Shown here: piece by piece, positions 23,446 to 35,159 of the stretch
Numbering within the stretch: the stretch's first letter is position 1
How the letters are laid out: each line of letters begins with the position of its first letter
The notes under the pieces: generated by a model
The model's database searches: none
Told to the model about the DNA's origin: nothing
Seen by the model: only the letters and a program-made list of their open reading frames with translations
Assembly (NCBI RefSeq): GCF_910589235.1
Contig: NC_060967.1
Span: 6,304,218-6,368,217, forward strand
Length of the DNA: 64,000 nt
DNA from: Vespa crabro
Lineage: Eukaryota; Arthropoda; Insecta; Hymenoptera; Vespidae
Direction: 5' to 3'
Translations under genes and position numbers: made by a program

Positions 23446-24509
23446 ATGATGGTTACCCGTGAGGAAAAATATTCGGAAGATAAACTAGCCTCCCGTTTGG
23501 ATCTCCGGGTGGAGGCTTTCCCAGGGGCGGTTAGCGTGGTGAGAAGCTCGCGCATAGCAATATTGAACACATCTAGCGCGATCCCAAAGGTGACAAATAG
23601 ATGTACTTCCGGCGTAGGCCAGCGTAGGAGCGCAGCAACACGTCGAGCGAGTGCACGTTCGTTGTCCGAGGCTACTCACCGAGAGCCCCTCCGCTACGTT
23701 CCTAGCCCCGCACAACCCGGACTGCATCAGGTGATAGCCAGTTTTCGTGAAACTATAGAGTTGTCTTGGAAAGGTGCGATAGGAGTTTGCCGAAGTCATC
23801 TTCTAAAGCTGTACAAACAAGAACCGTAAACACTAAATCGGCCGCGATTAGATTAGGGAAACACAGCGCCAGAGCTGCCGCGATAAGTCCTTCCAATTTA
23901 AATAGGAAACAGATCGAACAAAACCCAGGGTACGAATCGACAAGCACGCGACCGCGAACTCGAGTATACACCTGTATGCACCCCTCGCAAAACTTACTGG
24001 ACGCATCCCCCCAGTCTCTAGAAATAGCCTCAACCCCCGCGATAAAAGCGCATACGACAAGACCTTACATTCGATAATCAAGCAAGACCGCGTAGAAACT
24101 CCTCGGGATTCGCCAGAAACGGTCTTCGAAATAAGCGACACTTCAATGGGAATTCTTGAAACGGACACTACATGCGTAACCCCTGAAACCACCGGCGTGA
24201 TAGGTGTGGAACATTAATACAAAGCACCTTCGCTGAACTCTGGGTAACTATTAACGGTAATGAAGCGATCTCGGTTAGGGACCCTCTCCCTCCCGTAATT
24301 TCTGCCTTTTCAAAAATCCGGTTGTTGCAATTAAATATGGGACGCTCTAGAACGGTAACAGGCGAAGTTCGCGAACTTTTATTAGCCAGAAGTGCTTGGA
24401 TGTGCTGTTTTTTATAGAATTTGAGATAAGTTAGGTAACGGAACTGCGGTTGCGCCGACCAACCCGAATATCGAGTTATTATTCATCTCGCAGCTTAACA
24501 CTCTGCACT

Positions 24510-25000
24510 GCGTCTGTGCAGAAGTGCAAACACCCGGCTCCTCTTTCTACGTCGTTTCGCACTACTTTCAGTACAGCGATGAAATAGAGGAGCAGCTTAG
24601 GCACTTGAAATCGTTACTTCGTGCCCTAAGGGGGAAGAGACTAATCGTATTACTGGATGCCAACGCGCGATCTTCTCTCTGGGGTCCTCAGAGTACAGAC
24701 GAAAGAGGCTCGAAGCTGGAAGCCCTCATCCGGGCATCCGGGCTGAAAGTCTGAAATAACGTAGAGCAGCCACCCATCTTTTGGACGACGAGAGGTTCCT
24801 TATATATCGACGTAACCCTTTTGTCACAATCCATGAGCCGACTTATTGGCCAATGGAAGATTAGAACAGACTGGACGTCCAGGGACCACAATTCTATAGA
24901 TATCGCGATACATCCTCTGAAGCCTGAGAACCGACTGGGACCTGTTCGCTGAGCGCATGCTCTCCCTCGCCGCGGCAAGACTAGAGGGAAGCAGTTTAGG
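24510..25000 (+). pseudogene. Endonuclease domain of the second R1 relic
   Basis: The frame open at 24524-24754 carries the core D-x-N block (LLDANARSSLWGP) and ERGSKLEALIRASGLKV. A TGA then interrupts, after which the same frame runs on with EQPPIFWTTRGSLYIDVTLL and the final DHNSIDIAI. The preceding N-terminal Glu motif is degraded by a frameshift near 24410. Gene-like GC content distinguishes it from the flanks. Confidence 0.75.
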
Positions 25001-25368
25001 ATCGGCTTCAGAAGTAGAGACACGAGCCAACGTGCTCACAAGTGTCCCATAAGTAGCATGCTCTGAATCTATTCCTCGCAAAAAGGCTCATCGGAAGTCA
25101 AACCCATGGTGGACTTCAGCGTTAACGAACCAGAAGAAAGTGGTAGCTCGGTTAAGACGCGCGTTCCAACGAGAAAAGGATGATCAGGCATTTGAGGAGC
25201 CTCGAGCTATACCGTTCTTCCTTGCGGGCCTACAGTAATGAGGTACGACGGGTCAAACTATAAATAGCGGGAGAAAATTCGTCTCGGAACAGGCCAACGC
25301 GGAACCGTGGATTTATATTTATAAGCAACAAGCTAGTAAACTTCCGGTCGAAAGAGTTATAAACACTC

Positions 25369-26140
25369 TTAACCCATTCGAGACCGCGAAGTTTTTTGAA
25401 CACGGTCCTTAGGATCCAAATTTTTTCTTTTTCATTCTGTTGTTCATTTTCAGTAAAAAAAACTTGTTTACTATGGAAATCAGCCAATTCGTAAGTCAAT
25501 TCGCATAAATAAGACGATTGCACACCGTCTGTGCAATTGGTTCCTGCGAAGAATTTTCTCTAAGACTGAACTGTTACACGTCGTCGTTGGTGCTCAGTTT
25601 TCACGGATAAGGAGACACAGAGTGATGGAAACGAATTTCTTACTTATTCACGGATAAAGATGGGTCAAAGAAAAGAAAACATTTATTATCTAAGCCAGCG
25701 CTTAAGATAATAAGATTTAAGGTATTATTTCTTTACATGTAAGAAATTCTGAATACGCAGACCCCGCTGGCTTAAGATAATGATTTTCGTTTAGGTGGTA
25801 TGAATAAAAGGCGATACTATTGATGTTAATGATAGATTTGAAAAATGGAATTAGATATATGGGTTCCTGCAATGATATTTTTTAAAAATGTAGATTTCGA
25901 AAATTCAAACAAAACATTTTGTTTTATTTGGTACAAATGAAAATTGAATGACAAATTATGTTTTTGTGTACTTTACAGACACTATTAATTAAAAAACATC
26001 TTTTATTTAGATTTCTTAATATTTTACTCAGAATAACTGAAAATTGCTCATCATTACTATTGCACCCCGGTGTGCAGCCGGTCTCATAGCCTCGTAAAGG
26101 CATTGCACACACGGTGTGCAATTGGTCTCGAATGGGTTAA
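25369..26140. mobile_element. Complete 764-bp piggyBac-like MITE with TTAA target-site duplication
   Basis: The element is 25373-26136. Its ends CCCATTCGAGACC (25373-25385) and GGTCTCGAATGGG (26124-26136) are perfect 13-bp inverted repeats starting with CCC. It is flanked by TTAA at 25369-25372 and 26137-26140. Treating the two TTAA copies as one restores the interrupted R1 reading frame across the insertion. There is no transposase inside. Subterminal palindromic GCACAC...GTGTGC words occur near both ends (about 25516 and 26105), and an imperfect 15-bp inverted pair lies inside (25686-25700 / 25765-25780). Mobilisation would have needed a transposase in trans. Confidence 0.9.
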
Positions 26141-26215
26141 ACGAGACGGCGAGAAGACCATGAACGTCCAAGATACGGCAAGAGTTCAGCTTTTCAGACG
26201 CATGTACGTCGCATC

Positions 26216-26539
26216 GCTATCAGTAATCCAATTTGTATTTTGTTGTTACCTATTCTAAATATACTTTCTTAAGTTAGATTTGCCGCGTTTCTCATGTCCC
26301 GCCCTTCTATTGTCTTTTGTTATCTACAAATCGAGCCATTAAGATTTTGAAGAGAAACGGGCATTAAGAAATAGGACCTATGCACGAGAGATTACAAAGA
26401 AATTTTATAAAAGATAATACATTAAATAAAATTTAAGTAGTATGAATAATAAACGTGAATTGTCGTTTCTTTGTTCACAGGTAAAACTGTAAATAGCAAA
26501 TAATTATTAATTAACAAATAAAGATTTATTACTTTGTTC
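26216..26539. other. AT-rich spacer without recognisable gene
   Basis: The region lies between the second R1 relic and the third piggyBac relic. It has frequent stops, short AT-rich words and no inverted ends that I can see. Confidence 0.5.
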
Positions 26540-27350
26540 ACAGAGAAACATATTTTCATTTATCACCTCACCTAATAGATTCGAGATATTATATATATAT
26601 TACAGTATTTCGTAAAAAATAAGTTATAAATTAAAAACACGAAAAATTTGAAGAACAAATAATATTTTATTGAAAGTAACTTTTAGAATGTAAAATATTT
26701 ACTATTACTTTTTGATTTGACGCTTTTGTAACAATAAAAGGTTAAACAATATTTCGAAACTGCATCGCATAGCATCCAAAATTTTATGCCCCGGCGATGA
26801 TGCTTTTTGTTTGGCATGTATTGAATTATACTCGAATGACATAACGTCCCAATTAAGGATTCGTCGATTGATAATTCCTTATGAGGTGTATAATATAATT
26901 TAAAAACTCTGTTAGCGTCTTTAACAAGGGGTTAAAATCTTACACAGGGATGTAATTAGAATGACTAGATGGAAAACATAAAGAACTATCAACCAAATGA
27001 AAATACTTCTGTAGTTTACTATAGTTAACTATTTCTGTAGTTTAGACAAATTTGATGGTTTAAGAAAACGCCTCGAATATTTCGCGTAATTATTAGTTTC
27101 GGTAACCATTAGTGACAATAGTTCTAAATCAAAAAAAGGTCAAAGTATTTAATCGGTTTGTTCTCATTAGAAAAATTGCATTCTGTTTCAGAATTGTCGG
27201 TATCTTCTTTGGCTATTCTTAGCGGGTCCTCTGCACATGAATCATCGTGTATCGAAAAATCGCTATCATTCTCCGAGCTACTGAAAATCCGTTTCTTGCT
27301 CTTCCTAACAGGAATGATGTCAGAGTCATCGGTGTCACTCGGACAACTTG
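26540..27350 (-). pseudogene. piggyBac-family transposase relic (N-terminal and central part)
   Basis: The minus strand reads an acidic N-terminus, DTDDSDIIPVRKSKKRIFSS (about 27350-27290), then NNYAKYSRRF, a degraded KILTPLVKDAN region spanning a frameshift, and then a clean block: FKLYYTPHKELSIDESLIG, QYMPNKKHHRRGIKFWMLC and SKYCLTFYCYKS (about 26920-26720). YTP.K.LSIDESL and LPNKP.R.GIK.W.LCD are landmark piggyBac motifs, and the Asp of IDES is one of the catalytic acids. Frameshifts and stops make it a pseudogene. Its 3' part, seen in the relic at 20.1 kb, is missing here. Confidence 0.8.
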
Positions 27351-27439
27351 GATAGGAAAGGAACGGAAGGAAGTTGGAGAGAGAGAAAGAATAGAGAAAG
27401 AGATGACAGAAGAACAAAGAAAGGAAAAGCCGTACGAGA

Positions 27440-27575
27440 ACATTCATACACCATTCATACAGTTCCATTTAGTCGCCTCTTACGACAAGCAGGAAGTACT
27501 GTGGGAGTATTCTACTATCCCCTACCCACAGGGAAAAAAACCTTCATTATATATTCCTTCCTTTCTTTTATAAGC
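27440..27575. repeat. Compact block that looks like a conserved dispersed-repeat end
   Basis: The stretch with CATTCATACACCATTCATAC, AGTCGCCTCTTACGACAAGC and CCCTACCCACAGGG is strikingly different from its AT-rich flanks. It gives the impression of a widely conserved repeat tail (SINE or LINE 3' end). I cannot name the family from memory with safety. Confidence 0.35.
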
Positions 27576-27579
27576 CCCT

Positions 27580-28715
27580 CTACCTAAGATACTTTTACTA
27601 AAGTACTATATTAAAAGATTATATTTTCTCCCTTACCTTCTAAGTACTTTCATTTAAAGTATTTCCACTAAAGTACTTTGATTACATTTTATTGATTATT
27701 TCCTTTTTCTTCTAAGTCCTGTTACCCAAGGCTCTTTTACCCAAGTACTTTGACCATATGTTTCATAATTATGTTCCTCCTTTTCTTTCTAAGTCCCTTT
27801 TACTCAAGGTGCTTTGATAGAGTGCTTTGATTATATGTACCTTATTCTTTTTTTAAGTCCTTTTATTCAAAGCGCTCTCACTAAAGTACTTTTTTAAATG
27901 TTCTCTCTCTTCTTTCTAGGTTCTTACTTATAGTGTTTTACTAAAGTACATTGTCACATGTACTTTCTCTTATTCCCTACGTCCTTCCACCTAAAGTATT
28001 TTCACTATTTCTCTTCTAAGCACTTTTACTTAAAGTACCTTTACCAAAGAACCCTGTTTATATGTTCTTCTTCTTCAATCCAAGTTAGACTTAAAGTACA
28101 CCTACTAAAGAACCTTGATTATATGTCCTTTTCTCCTTCTAAGTTCTTTGGCTGAAAGCACTTCTATTAAAGAACTTTGATCTTTTATTTTTTTTTTTCT
28201 TTGATCTGTTTTTGATCTTTTATTTTTTTTCCTCTCTACGCCCTCTAATCAGAAGTATCTTAACTAAGTACGTTGATCATACGTTCTTCTTCTCTTCTCT
28301 AAGTACTTTACTTAAAGTATTAGCACCAAAAACCTTTATTACACGTTCTTTCTTTTCACTCTAAGTCCTTTGACTTAAAGTACTTCTACTAAAGAACTCC
28401 GATTGTGTTCTTTCCTCCCTCTTCTAAGTCCCCTTATTTAAAGTACTTTTTTAAAAGTACTTTGATTATATGCTCTTTCCTTTAGTTTCTAAGTCATTCT
28501 ACTTACAGCACTGCTTAAATTATATGATCATCCTTTCTTTTCAAGTCCCCTTACTCAAAGTACTTTGCTAATGTACTTTGATTGTATGTTCTTTCTTTTC
28601 TCCTCCAAATCCTTTCACTTAAAGTATTTTTACTAAAGTACTTAATCATACGCTCTTTCTTTTTTTTTCCAAGTCGTCTCACTTAAAGTACTCTTACTAA
28701 AGTACTTGGTTAGTT
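27580..28715. repeat. Minisatellite of about 65-72-bp units built on the palindrome AAAGTACTTT
   Basis: About 16 diverged units follow one another. A typical unit has AAAGTACTTTTACT, then AAAGTACTTTGATT, then ATATGTTCTTTC, then a C/T tract ending CTAAGTCC. The 10-bp perfect palindrome AAAGTACTTT appears up to twice per unit. Copies differ by 15-30%, so the array is old. The same motifs recur at 22815-22880. Confidence 0.85.
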
Positions 28716-29744
28716 AGTTCCAAAACCATACTAAATAATACGATGGTCTGTAAATGCACGTTTCTACCACAAAGTAGCGCTGAGTAGCTGGTAGCCAATG
28801 TCCAAAACGGTTCGGAATGCAAAAAGTTAAAAGGTATTCAAGAAAATGGAATCGATTTGTAGCGCAGTTTTCCAGTTCACGTAGATTTGGAAATAGTATT
28901 GAAGTACGTAGTATACGTCTTATTATTGTTTTTTGCAACACAATACGAAAGATACTAAGAATAGAACAAAGCGAGTAATAAAAACAAAACGTGGCTACAC
29001 GCTTGTCTTGAGTAAAATATGATATTTTTAAATTATGGCCCGGCCGTCAATTCTCTTACAGAGACGTAACAGTGAAACTTTCAGAATCGCGTTAAGAGGA
29101 AGAAGAAAAAATATAAACGAAACAAGAGGACTAACCGACGAGACGTCGTTGTAACTTTGTGAATAGAAGGGATATTCCCTTGAATAGTTTTCATTCGTGC
29201 TTGGTATCGCTGTTTTCAACAGCTCATTTTAACCCAGAATTATTGGTGATAATTATAAGTAACTTAGTTTTTCATTTACGTTATGTTCCTTGCTATTTAA
29301 TAGTATTTACTCGAATAATTTATATTTCTTTAATCGTATCTTTCAATTGTACCAAATTCCAGCTCGACTCTTCACGATTGAATCAAGAGGACATCTTTTG
29401 AGGACTCTCATCCCAGAGCTATCGTAATGGATCACGGATGGAAAAAAGTGAACAACACTGATTGCATCGCACGATGATTAAACGTGGAAGAGAAGATTAT
29501 GAAGAAAAGAAAGGAATGTAGGAAGATGCGATGTAGCTGATAACGAAAGTTGGACATCTCGAAGATCCCTGCATTCTGTTAAAGTCAGAGTGGGATAATG
29601 CAGTTATATTTTTCTCTATCGAGAGAAGAAGACCCGTCCCACCTTTGGGATTATTCCCTTTATTATTAGCGTACAACAATCGATTTCTCACCTTCGGAGA
29701 TAGTTGCGACGTCGTTCGGAAATTGGAAAGTAGAAAGAAAATTA
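28716..29744. other. No recognisable gene
   Basis: Short open frames occur on both strands with no domain or splice support. Composition is mixed AT-rich with a slightly GC-richer part at 28730-28900. No repeat relation to the flanking arrays was noticed. Confidence 0.45.
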
Positions 29745-30370
29745 TTAGTATCATCGTTGTAATAAGAAAGCATTGAAAATATTTTAAATGTTTGGTGTAA
29801 AAATATGTATATGTAATGTTCAGAGAAACAGACTATTGTTTATTTAATAAAAGTAATATATAAATAGATCATGCGCATCATCTAGCGTGAACGTTGCCGT
29901 AATAGTTTCCGGAGACCTCGATGTTCGCAATTTCTCTCCACCATGGCATTCAACGCGTTAAAACATTAAATTATGTCAACAAATTAATTTATACAAACTT
30001 TTACAGTACGTACATTCGTTCGCCACTTTTTCTCAAGATACATTTTATTTTTACCTGCTGATATTATGTTGTTACATTATAGTGCTTATTATTATTCCTA
30101 ATATCAAAATAATTAATATTGTGTAAATATTATTACCAACATCCCTATTCTTATTATTATTATGCGTATTATTATGATTACAGTTAACAAAAAAATTATT
30201 TATACTGATTTCATAATTAAGAATAAACTTATGAATGCTACTATTATTATTGGATTGTATCTGGCTTGCATACAAGTTGCGTCTCCTTGTCTCCCAGAAA
30301 CGTATCAATTGTATCTTAGTTACCTTTAACGTACTTCAAAATTAATTCTTAATTACCTCTTCTTTATTTC
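29745..30370. repeat. Left copy of a roughly 620-bp direct duplication
   Basis: The sequence matches 41390-42005 in the same orientation over its full length. Shared anchors include AAGAAAGCATTGAAAATATT, GCGCATCATCTAGC/ACGCATCATCTAGC, TCGCAATTTCTCTCCACCAT and GTTCGCCACTTTTTCTCAAG. Similarity is about 85-90% by eye with small indels. It has no coding potential. Its right end leads within about 110 bp into the 304-bp satellite. Confidence 0.9.
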
Positions 30371-30477
30371 TTAGTATCGCCTGATCGCGACTTCGCTGCT
30401 AATTACCCGTGTCTCTCCGTCTCATAGTTGCGTATAATAAAATAAAAATATAATCTTATAATATTAATATAAACATC

Positions 30478-33245
30478 TATTACTTTAAAATATTAATTTC
30501 AGAGCGGTTTTCTCTGGTAATATAAACATAAACGCATTTCTCCACGACTTTGACAGTTCGCGACTTAGTTTTCTCTAGCACTCCGACGTGTGCACCTCGT
30601 GATTCTCTTTTCTAAATGCTAGAACTTGTAAATTAATATTTTCGGTAATTTTATAATTATTTATTCGGTTTTTATAGCACGCGGGATAGAATAGAGTAAT
30701 ATTTAAACAATAGTTCGTTTATTTAAACAATAAAAATTCTGAATCGCGCGTGGGACTTAAAATAATTTGAATATAAACTTCTTGTACTTAAAAATTTTAA
30801 TTTCGGAGCGGTTTTCTCTGGTAATATAAACATAAACGCACTTTTTCCCGACTTTGACAGTTCGCGACTTAGTTTGCTCTTGCACTCCGACGTGTGCACC
30901 TCGTGATTCTCTTTTCTAAACGCTAAAACTTATAAATTAATAATTTCGGTAATTTTATAATTATTTATACGGTTTTTATAGCACGCGGGATAGAATAGAG
31001 TAATATTTAAACAATAGTTCATTTATTTAAACATTGAAAAGTCTGAATCGCGTGGGACTTAAAATAATTTAAACATAAACTTCTACTACTTAAAAATTTT
31101 AATTTCGTAGCGGTTTTCTCTTGAGACATGAACATAAACGCACTTTTTCACGACTTTGACAGATCGCGACTTAGTTTGCTCTTGCACTCCGACGAGTGCA
31201 CCTCGTGATCCTCTTTTCTAAATGCTAGAACTTGTAAATTAATATTTTCGGTAATTCTATAATTATTTATACGATTTTTATAGCACGCGGGATAGAATAT
31301 AGTAATGTTTAAACAATGGTTCATTTATTGAAACATTGAAAAGTCTGAATCGCGCGCGGGACTTAAAATAATTTTGAATAAACTTCTAGTACTTAAAAAT
31401 TATAATTTCGCAGCGGTTTTCTCTTGTGACATAAACATAAACGCACTTTTTCACGACTTTGACAGTTCGCGACTTAGTTTGCTCTTGCACTCCGACGTGT
31501 GCACTTCGTGATTCTCTTTTCTAAACGCTGAAACTTATAAATTAATATTTTCGGTAATTTTATAATTATCTAAACGATTTTTATAGCACGCGGGATAGAA
31601 TAGAGTAATATTTAAACAATAGTTCGTTTATTTAAACAATAAAAATTCTGAATCGCGCGTGGGACTTAAAATAATTTTTATTTAAACTTCTAGTACTTAA
31701 AAATTATAATTTCGCAGCGGTTTTCTCTTGTGACATAAACATAAACGCACTTTTTCACGACTTTGACAGTTCGCGACTTAGTTTGCTCTTGCACTCCGAC
31801 GTGTGCACTTCGTGATTCTCTTTTCTAAACGCTGAAACTTATAAATTAATATTTTCGGTAATTTTATAATTATCTAAACGATTTTTATAGCACGCGGGAT
31901 AGAATAGAGTAATATTTAAACAATAGTTCGTTTATTTAAACAATAAAAATTATGAATCGCGCGTGGGACTTAAAATAATTTTTATTTAAACTTCTAGTAC
32001 TTAAAAATTTTTATTTCGTAGCGGTTTTCTCTGGTAATATAAACATAAACGCACTTTTTCACGACTTTGACAGTTCGCGACTTAGTTTGCTCTTGCACTC
32101 CGACGTGTGCACTTCGTGATTCTCTTTTCTAAACGCTAAAACTATTAAATTAATAATTTCGGTAATTTTATAATTATTTATACGGTTTTTATAGCACGCG
32201 GGATAGAATAGAGTAATATTTAAACAATAGTTCGTTTATTTAAACAATAAAAATTCTGATTCGCGCGTGGGACTTAAAATAATTTGAATATAAACTTCTT
32301 GTACTTAAAAATTCTAATTTCGTAGCGGTTTTCTCTGGTAATATAAACATAAACGCACTTTTTCACGACTTTGACAGTTCGCGACTTAGTTTGCTCTTGC
32401 ACTCGGATGTGTGCACTTCGTGATTCTCTTTTCTAAACGCTGAAACTTATAAATTAATAATTTCGATAATTTTATAATTATTTATACGGTTTTTATTGCA
32501 CGCGGGATAGAATAGAGTAGTATTTAAACAATAGTTCGTTTATTTAAACAATAAAAATTCTGAATCGCGCGTGGGACTTAAAATAATTTTTATTTAAACT
32601 TCTAGTACTTAAAAATTTTAATTTCGTAGCGGTTTTCTCTGGTAATATAAACATAAACGCACTTTTTCACGACTTTGACAGTTCGCGACTTAGTTTGCTC
32701 TTGCACTCGGACGTGTGCACTTCGTGATTCTCTTTTCTAAACGCTAAAACTTATAAATTAATAATTTCGATAATTTTATAATTATTTATACGGTTTTTAT
32801 AGCACGCGGGATAGAATAGAGTAGTATTTAAACAATAGTTCGTTTATTTAAACAATAAAAATTCTGAATCGCGCGTGGGACTTAAAATAATTTGAATATA
32901 AACTTCTTGTACTTAAAAATTATAATTTCGCAGCGGTTTTCTCTTGTGACATAAACATAAACGCACTTTTTCACGACTTTGACAGTTCGCGACTTAGTTT
33001 GCTCTTGCACTCCGACGTGTGCACTTCGTGATTCTCTTTTCTAAACGCTAAAACTTATAAATTAATATTTGCGGTAGTTTTATAATTATCTAAACGATTT
33101 TTATAGCACGCGGGATAGAATAAAGTAATATTTAAACAATAGTTTATTTATTTAAACATTAAAATGTTTGAATCGCGCGAGGGACTTAAAATAATTTTTA
33201 TTTAAACTTCTAGTACTTAAAAATTTTTATTTCGGAGTAGTTGCC
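30478..33245. repeat. 304-bp satellite, about nine tandem copies
   Basis: The word CGACTTAG recurs at 30561, 30865, 31167, 31470, 31774, 32078, 32382, 32686 and 32990, giving periods of 302-304 bp. Each unit has a conserved part (GCGGTTTTCTCT, ACTTTGACAGTTCGCGAC, CACTCCGACGTGTGCAC) and an AT-rich part with two TTTAAACAAT words. Copies in the middle are nearly identical while the outer ones are more diverged. No coding potential is seen. Confidence 0.97.
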
Positions 33246-33344
33246 TAATATTTAAACAATTGTATATTTATTTAAACATTGAAAATTCGAAATCCCGATT
33301 ACCCAATCATTTCTCCTTTGTCTTTTGAGGAGTAAGCATCTAAA

Positions 33345-33535
33345 ATGTCTCAGTGTGCCTTCGCTGCAAGTATCAACGAACTTAAGGTAAATATATTTTG
33401 ATATCTTACATTTCTTCAATAATTTATACTGTTTCTTATTATAACCATGATATTATTAATTTTGTTTTTATTTTGTTTTTTCAGTACGTCATTGCAATCG
33501 CTCGGGAACCAACGATGTTATCTTGTTTTGCTTAA
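33345..33535 (+). CDS. Candidate two-exon transcript encoding a 30-residue peptide: join(33345-33386, 33485-33535)
   Basis: An ATG in a short GC-richer stretch encodes MSQCAFAASINELK and ends at AAG|GTAAAT (33386/33387). A 98-bp AT-rich interval ends in an excellent acceptor, TTTTGTTTTTTCAG (to 33484). The next exon continues in phase as YVIAIAREPTMLSCFA and a TAA. The splice signals are the real evidence. The tiny peptide may be incidental to a noncoding RNA or the 5' end of a mobile element. It begins about 100 bp past the 304-bp satellite. No homologue is recognised. Confidence 0.35.
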
Positions 33536-35159
33536 ATATGAATATTTCAAAGTAGAAGCAGTGTTTGTTCGTTCGCGTTTCGCGATTTAAGAAGCAAAAG
33601 TTTTTGCAACGTCTGCGTGCAATGCAGTCGTTAGAGTCAGTGTTTGTTCGCAACTTTATTAATTTTTTAACAGTCGCATAGGCTGTATTTATAAAGTCAG
33701 TAGAGTTTCGCGAATTAAATTCAGTGACCGTTCGTTAAAAAATAACTATCGCGATGTAGAGTCAGTGCATCATTGAAGATATTCTTGATGAACTTTGAAA
33801 TTGACCTACCTAGTTTTCAACCACATACGGATCGTCCCTTCTCAATTACGACCTGAACGAGTGTTTTGGAGCCATCGCAGAACTTCTTAAGTAGTGAGTG
33901 AATTTTTAAGTCCCTCCAATCACTCAATCATGTCGAGGACGAAAGGTCCGAATCGGCACGGGTGATTGGTTGTAATTAATTAGTAGAAGAGCATTGAGTG
34001 ACCACGAGTAAATTTCTTCGGAGATTTACTCGTGAATGGTTTCTTAGTTTTTCATTTATTTATTAGATTAGGATAGGGTCTTCTTGCTCAAACGCGTTTA
34101 TAATTATTTGAGATTTTGAATATTTTAATACATTTTTAAATATTTTACTCGCGCGGAAATATGTAAAGAATCGATATTCTTACGTTCTAATAAAGAACGA
34201 GTAAGAAGACACTCGCGATGGATAGTCTCTGGATTACAAACGAAACTATGGATGATTTTATTACAATAATTAAAATATTCGTTTGTAAGAAGGAATGTCC
34301 AAGGGTTTGCTTTATATTTTTAAATAATTATTAATTAAATATTTAATCGATTTAAATTGATACAAAAAAGTCTCGATAGAGTCATTGGTTTTGAAAGAGA
34401 AAAATCGAGTAGAATGATTGCTAAAAAACAAAGAGACGTAGTCCGTAAGCCTAGATGATAAATTAATTATTTTTTAGCTCAGGATTTTCAGCAATTAATA
34501 TACTATTATCTAATTTCTAATTTTTTTATAATTAATATCTATTTTCTCCCACTCTGCGAAAAAGTATCTTTCGAAAGGATAATAATAAGTTTTCAGATTC
34601 GTTATGGTTGTATTAGGGTTTTCTTTCATATCTTAGAATTTGGAATCAAATTTTGTCGTTACAGTTTTAGAGTGATAATCGATTAGGTTGAGGAACGAAG
34701 CAAAGAAGAGGCTATATGCCGAAGACAACATGTGAACAATTATTAGGCTATTGAGTTATTTTCAAAGGTTCACTAGGAACTTTTGAGAATGGCTCTTAGT
34801 TTTACTATGTTAATATTTTAATTTTACCATGTTGTCACTCAAAATGCTCTTATGGTGATGGGTGTAGGGGTGTAAATTTAAAAAACTGAGACGAAGTAAC
34901 TTTCCGTAAATAATATTCCCACATTGCCACGCGTAGGCGAATAGGATTATTTCATATTTTATGCCTTTTTAATATTAAACTGTTTTTTAAAACTTGATTG
35001 AATTTATGATTCTAGTTTAATAAAATCAAATTTTACGTTAAAGTCGATTAATAAATTTAGCACATTTTTTCTTTTCTAAAGTTCAATTAAATTCATAATT
35101 TTATTTTAATAAAATCGAGTTCTATATTAAAATCACATATCTATGAAATGTAAAAGTAA
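33536..35159. other. Region without clear gene; short repeats and a hairpin
   Basis: At 33550-33780 the word CAGTGTTTGTTCG and shorter GTCAGT variants recur several times, as often seen in element leaders. At 34003-34034 CACGAGTAAAT and ATTTACTCGTG form an 11-bp stem with a 10-nt loop. The remainder is AT-rich, with no supported open frame. Confidence 0.5.

Larger units (their letters stand above)
23446..26215 (+). mobile_element. Second R1-clade retrotransposon relic, split by a piggyBac-like MITE
   Basis: The relic comprises 23446-25368 and 26141-26215. Gag-like N-terminal frames (23446-24077, with one frameshift) are followed without zinc knuckles by an endonuclease region from about 24310. 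Motifs include GSSFYVVSHYFQYSDEIEEQ, RLIVLLDANARSSLWGPQS, and TTRGSLYIDVTLLSQSM with SRDHNSIDIAI. The pre-RT stretch reads YKQQASKLPVERVINTL before the MITE. It continues in the same frame after it with RDGEKTMNVQDTARVQLF. The missing knuckles, several stops and the absent RT show a dead, deleted copy. It differs in sequence from the R1 relic at 17-19 kb, so they are different lineages. Confidence 0.75.
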
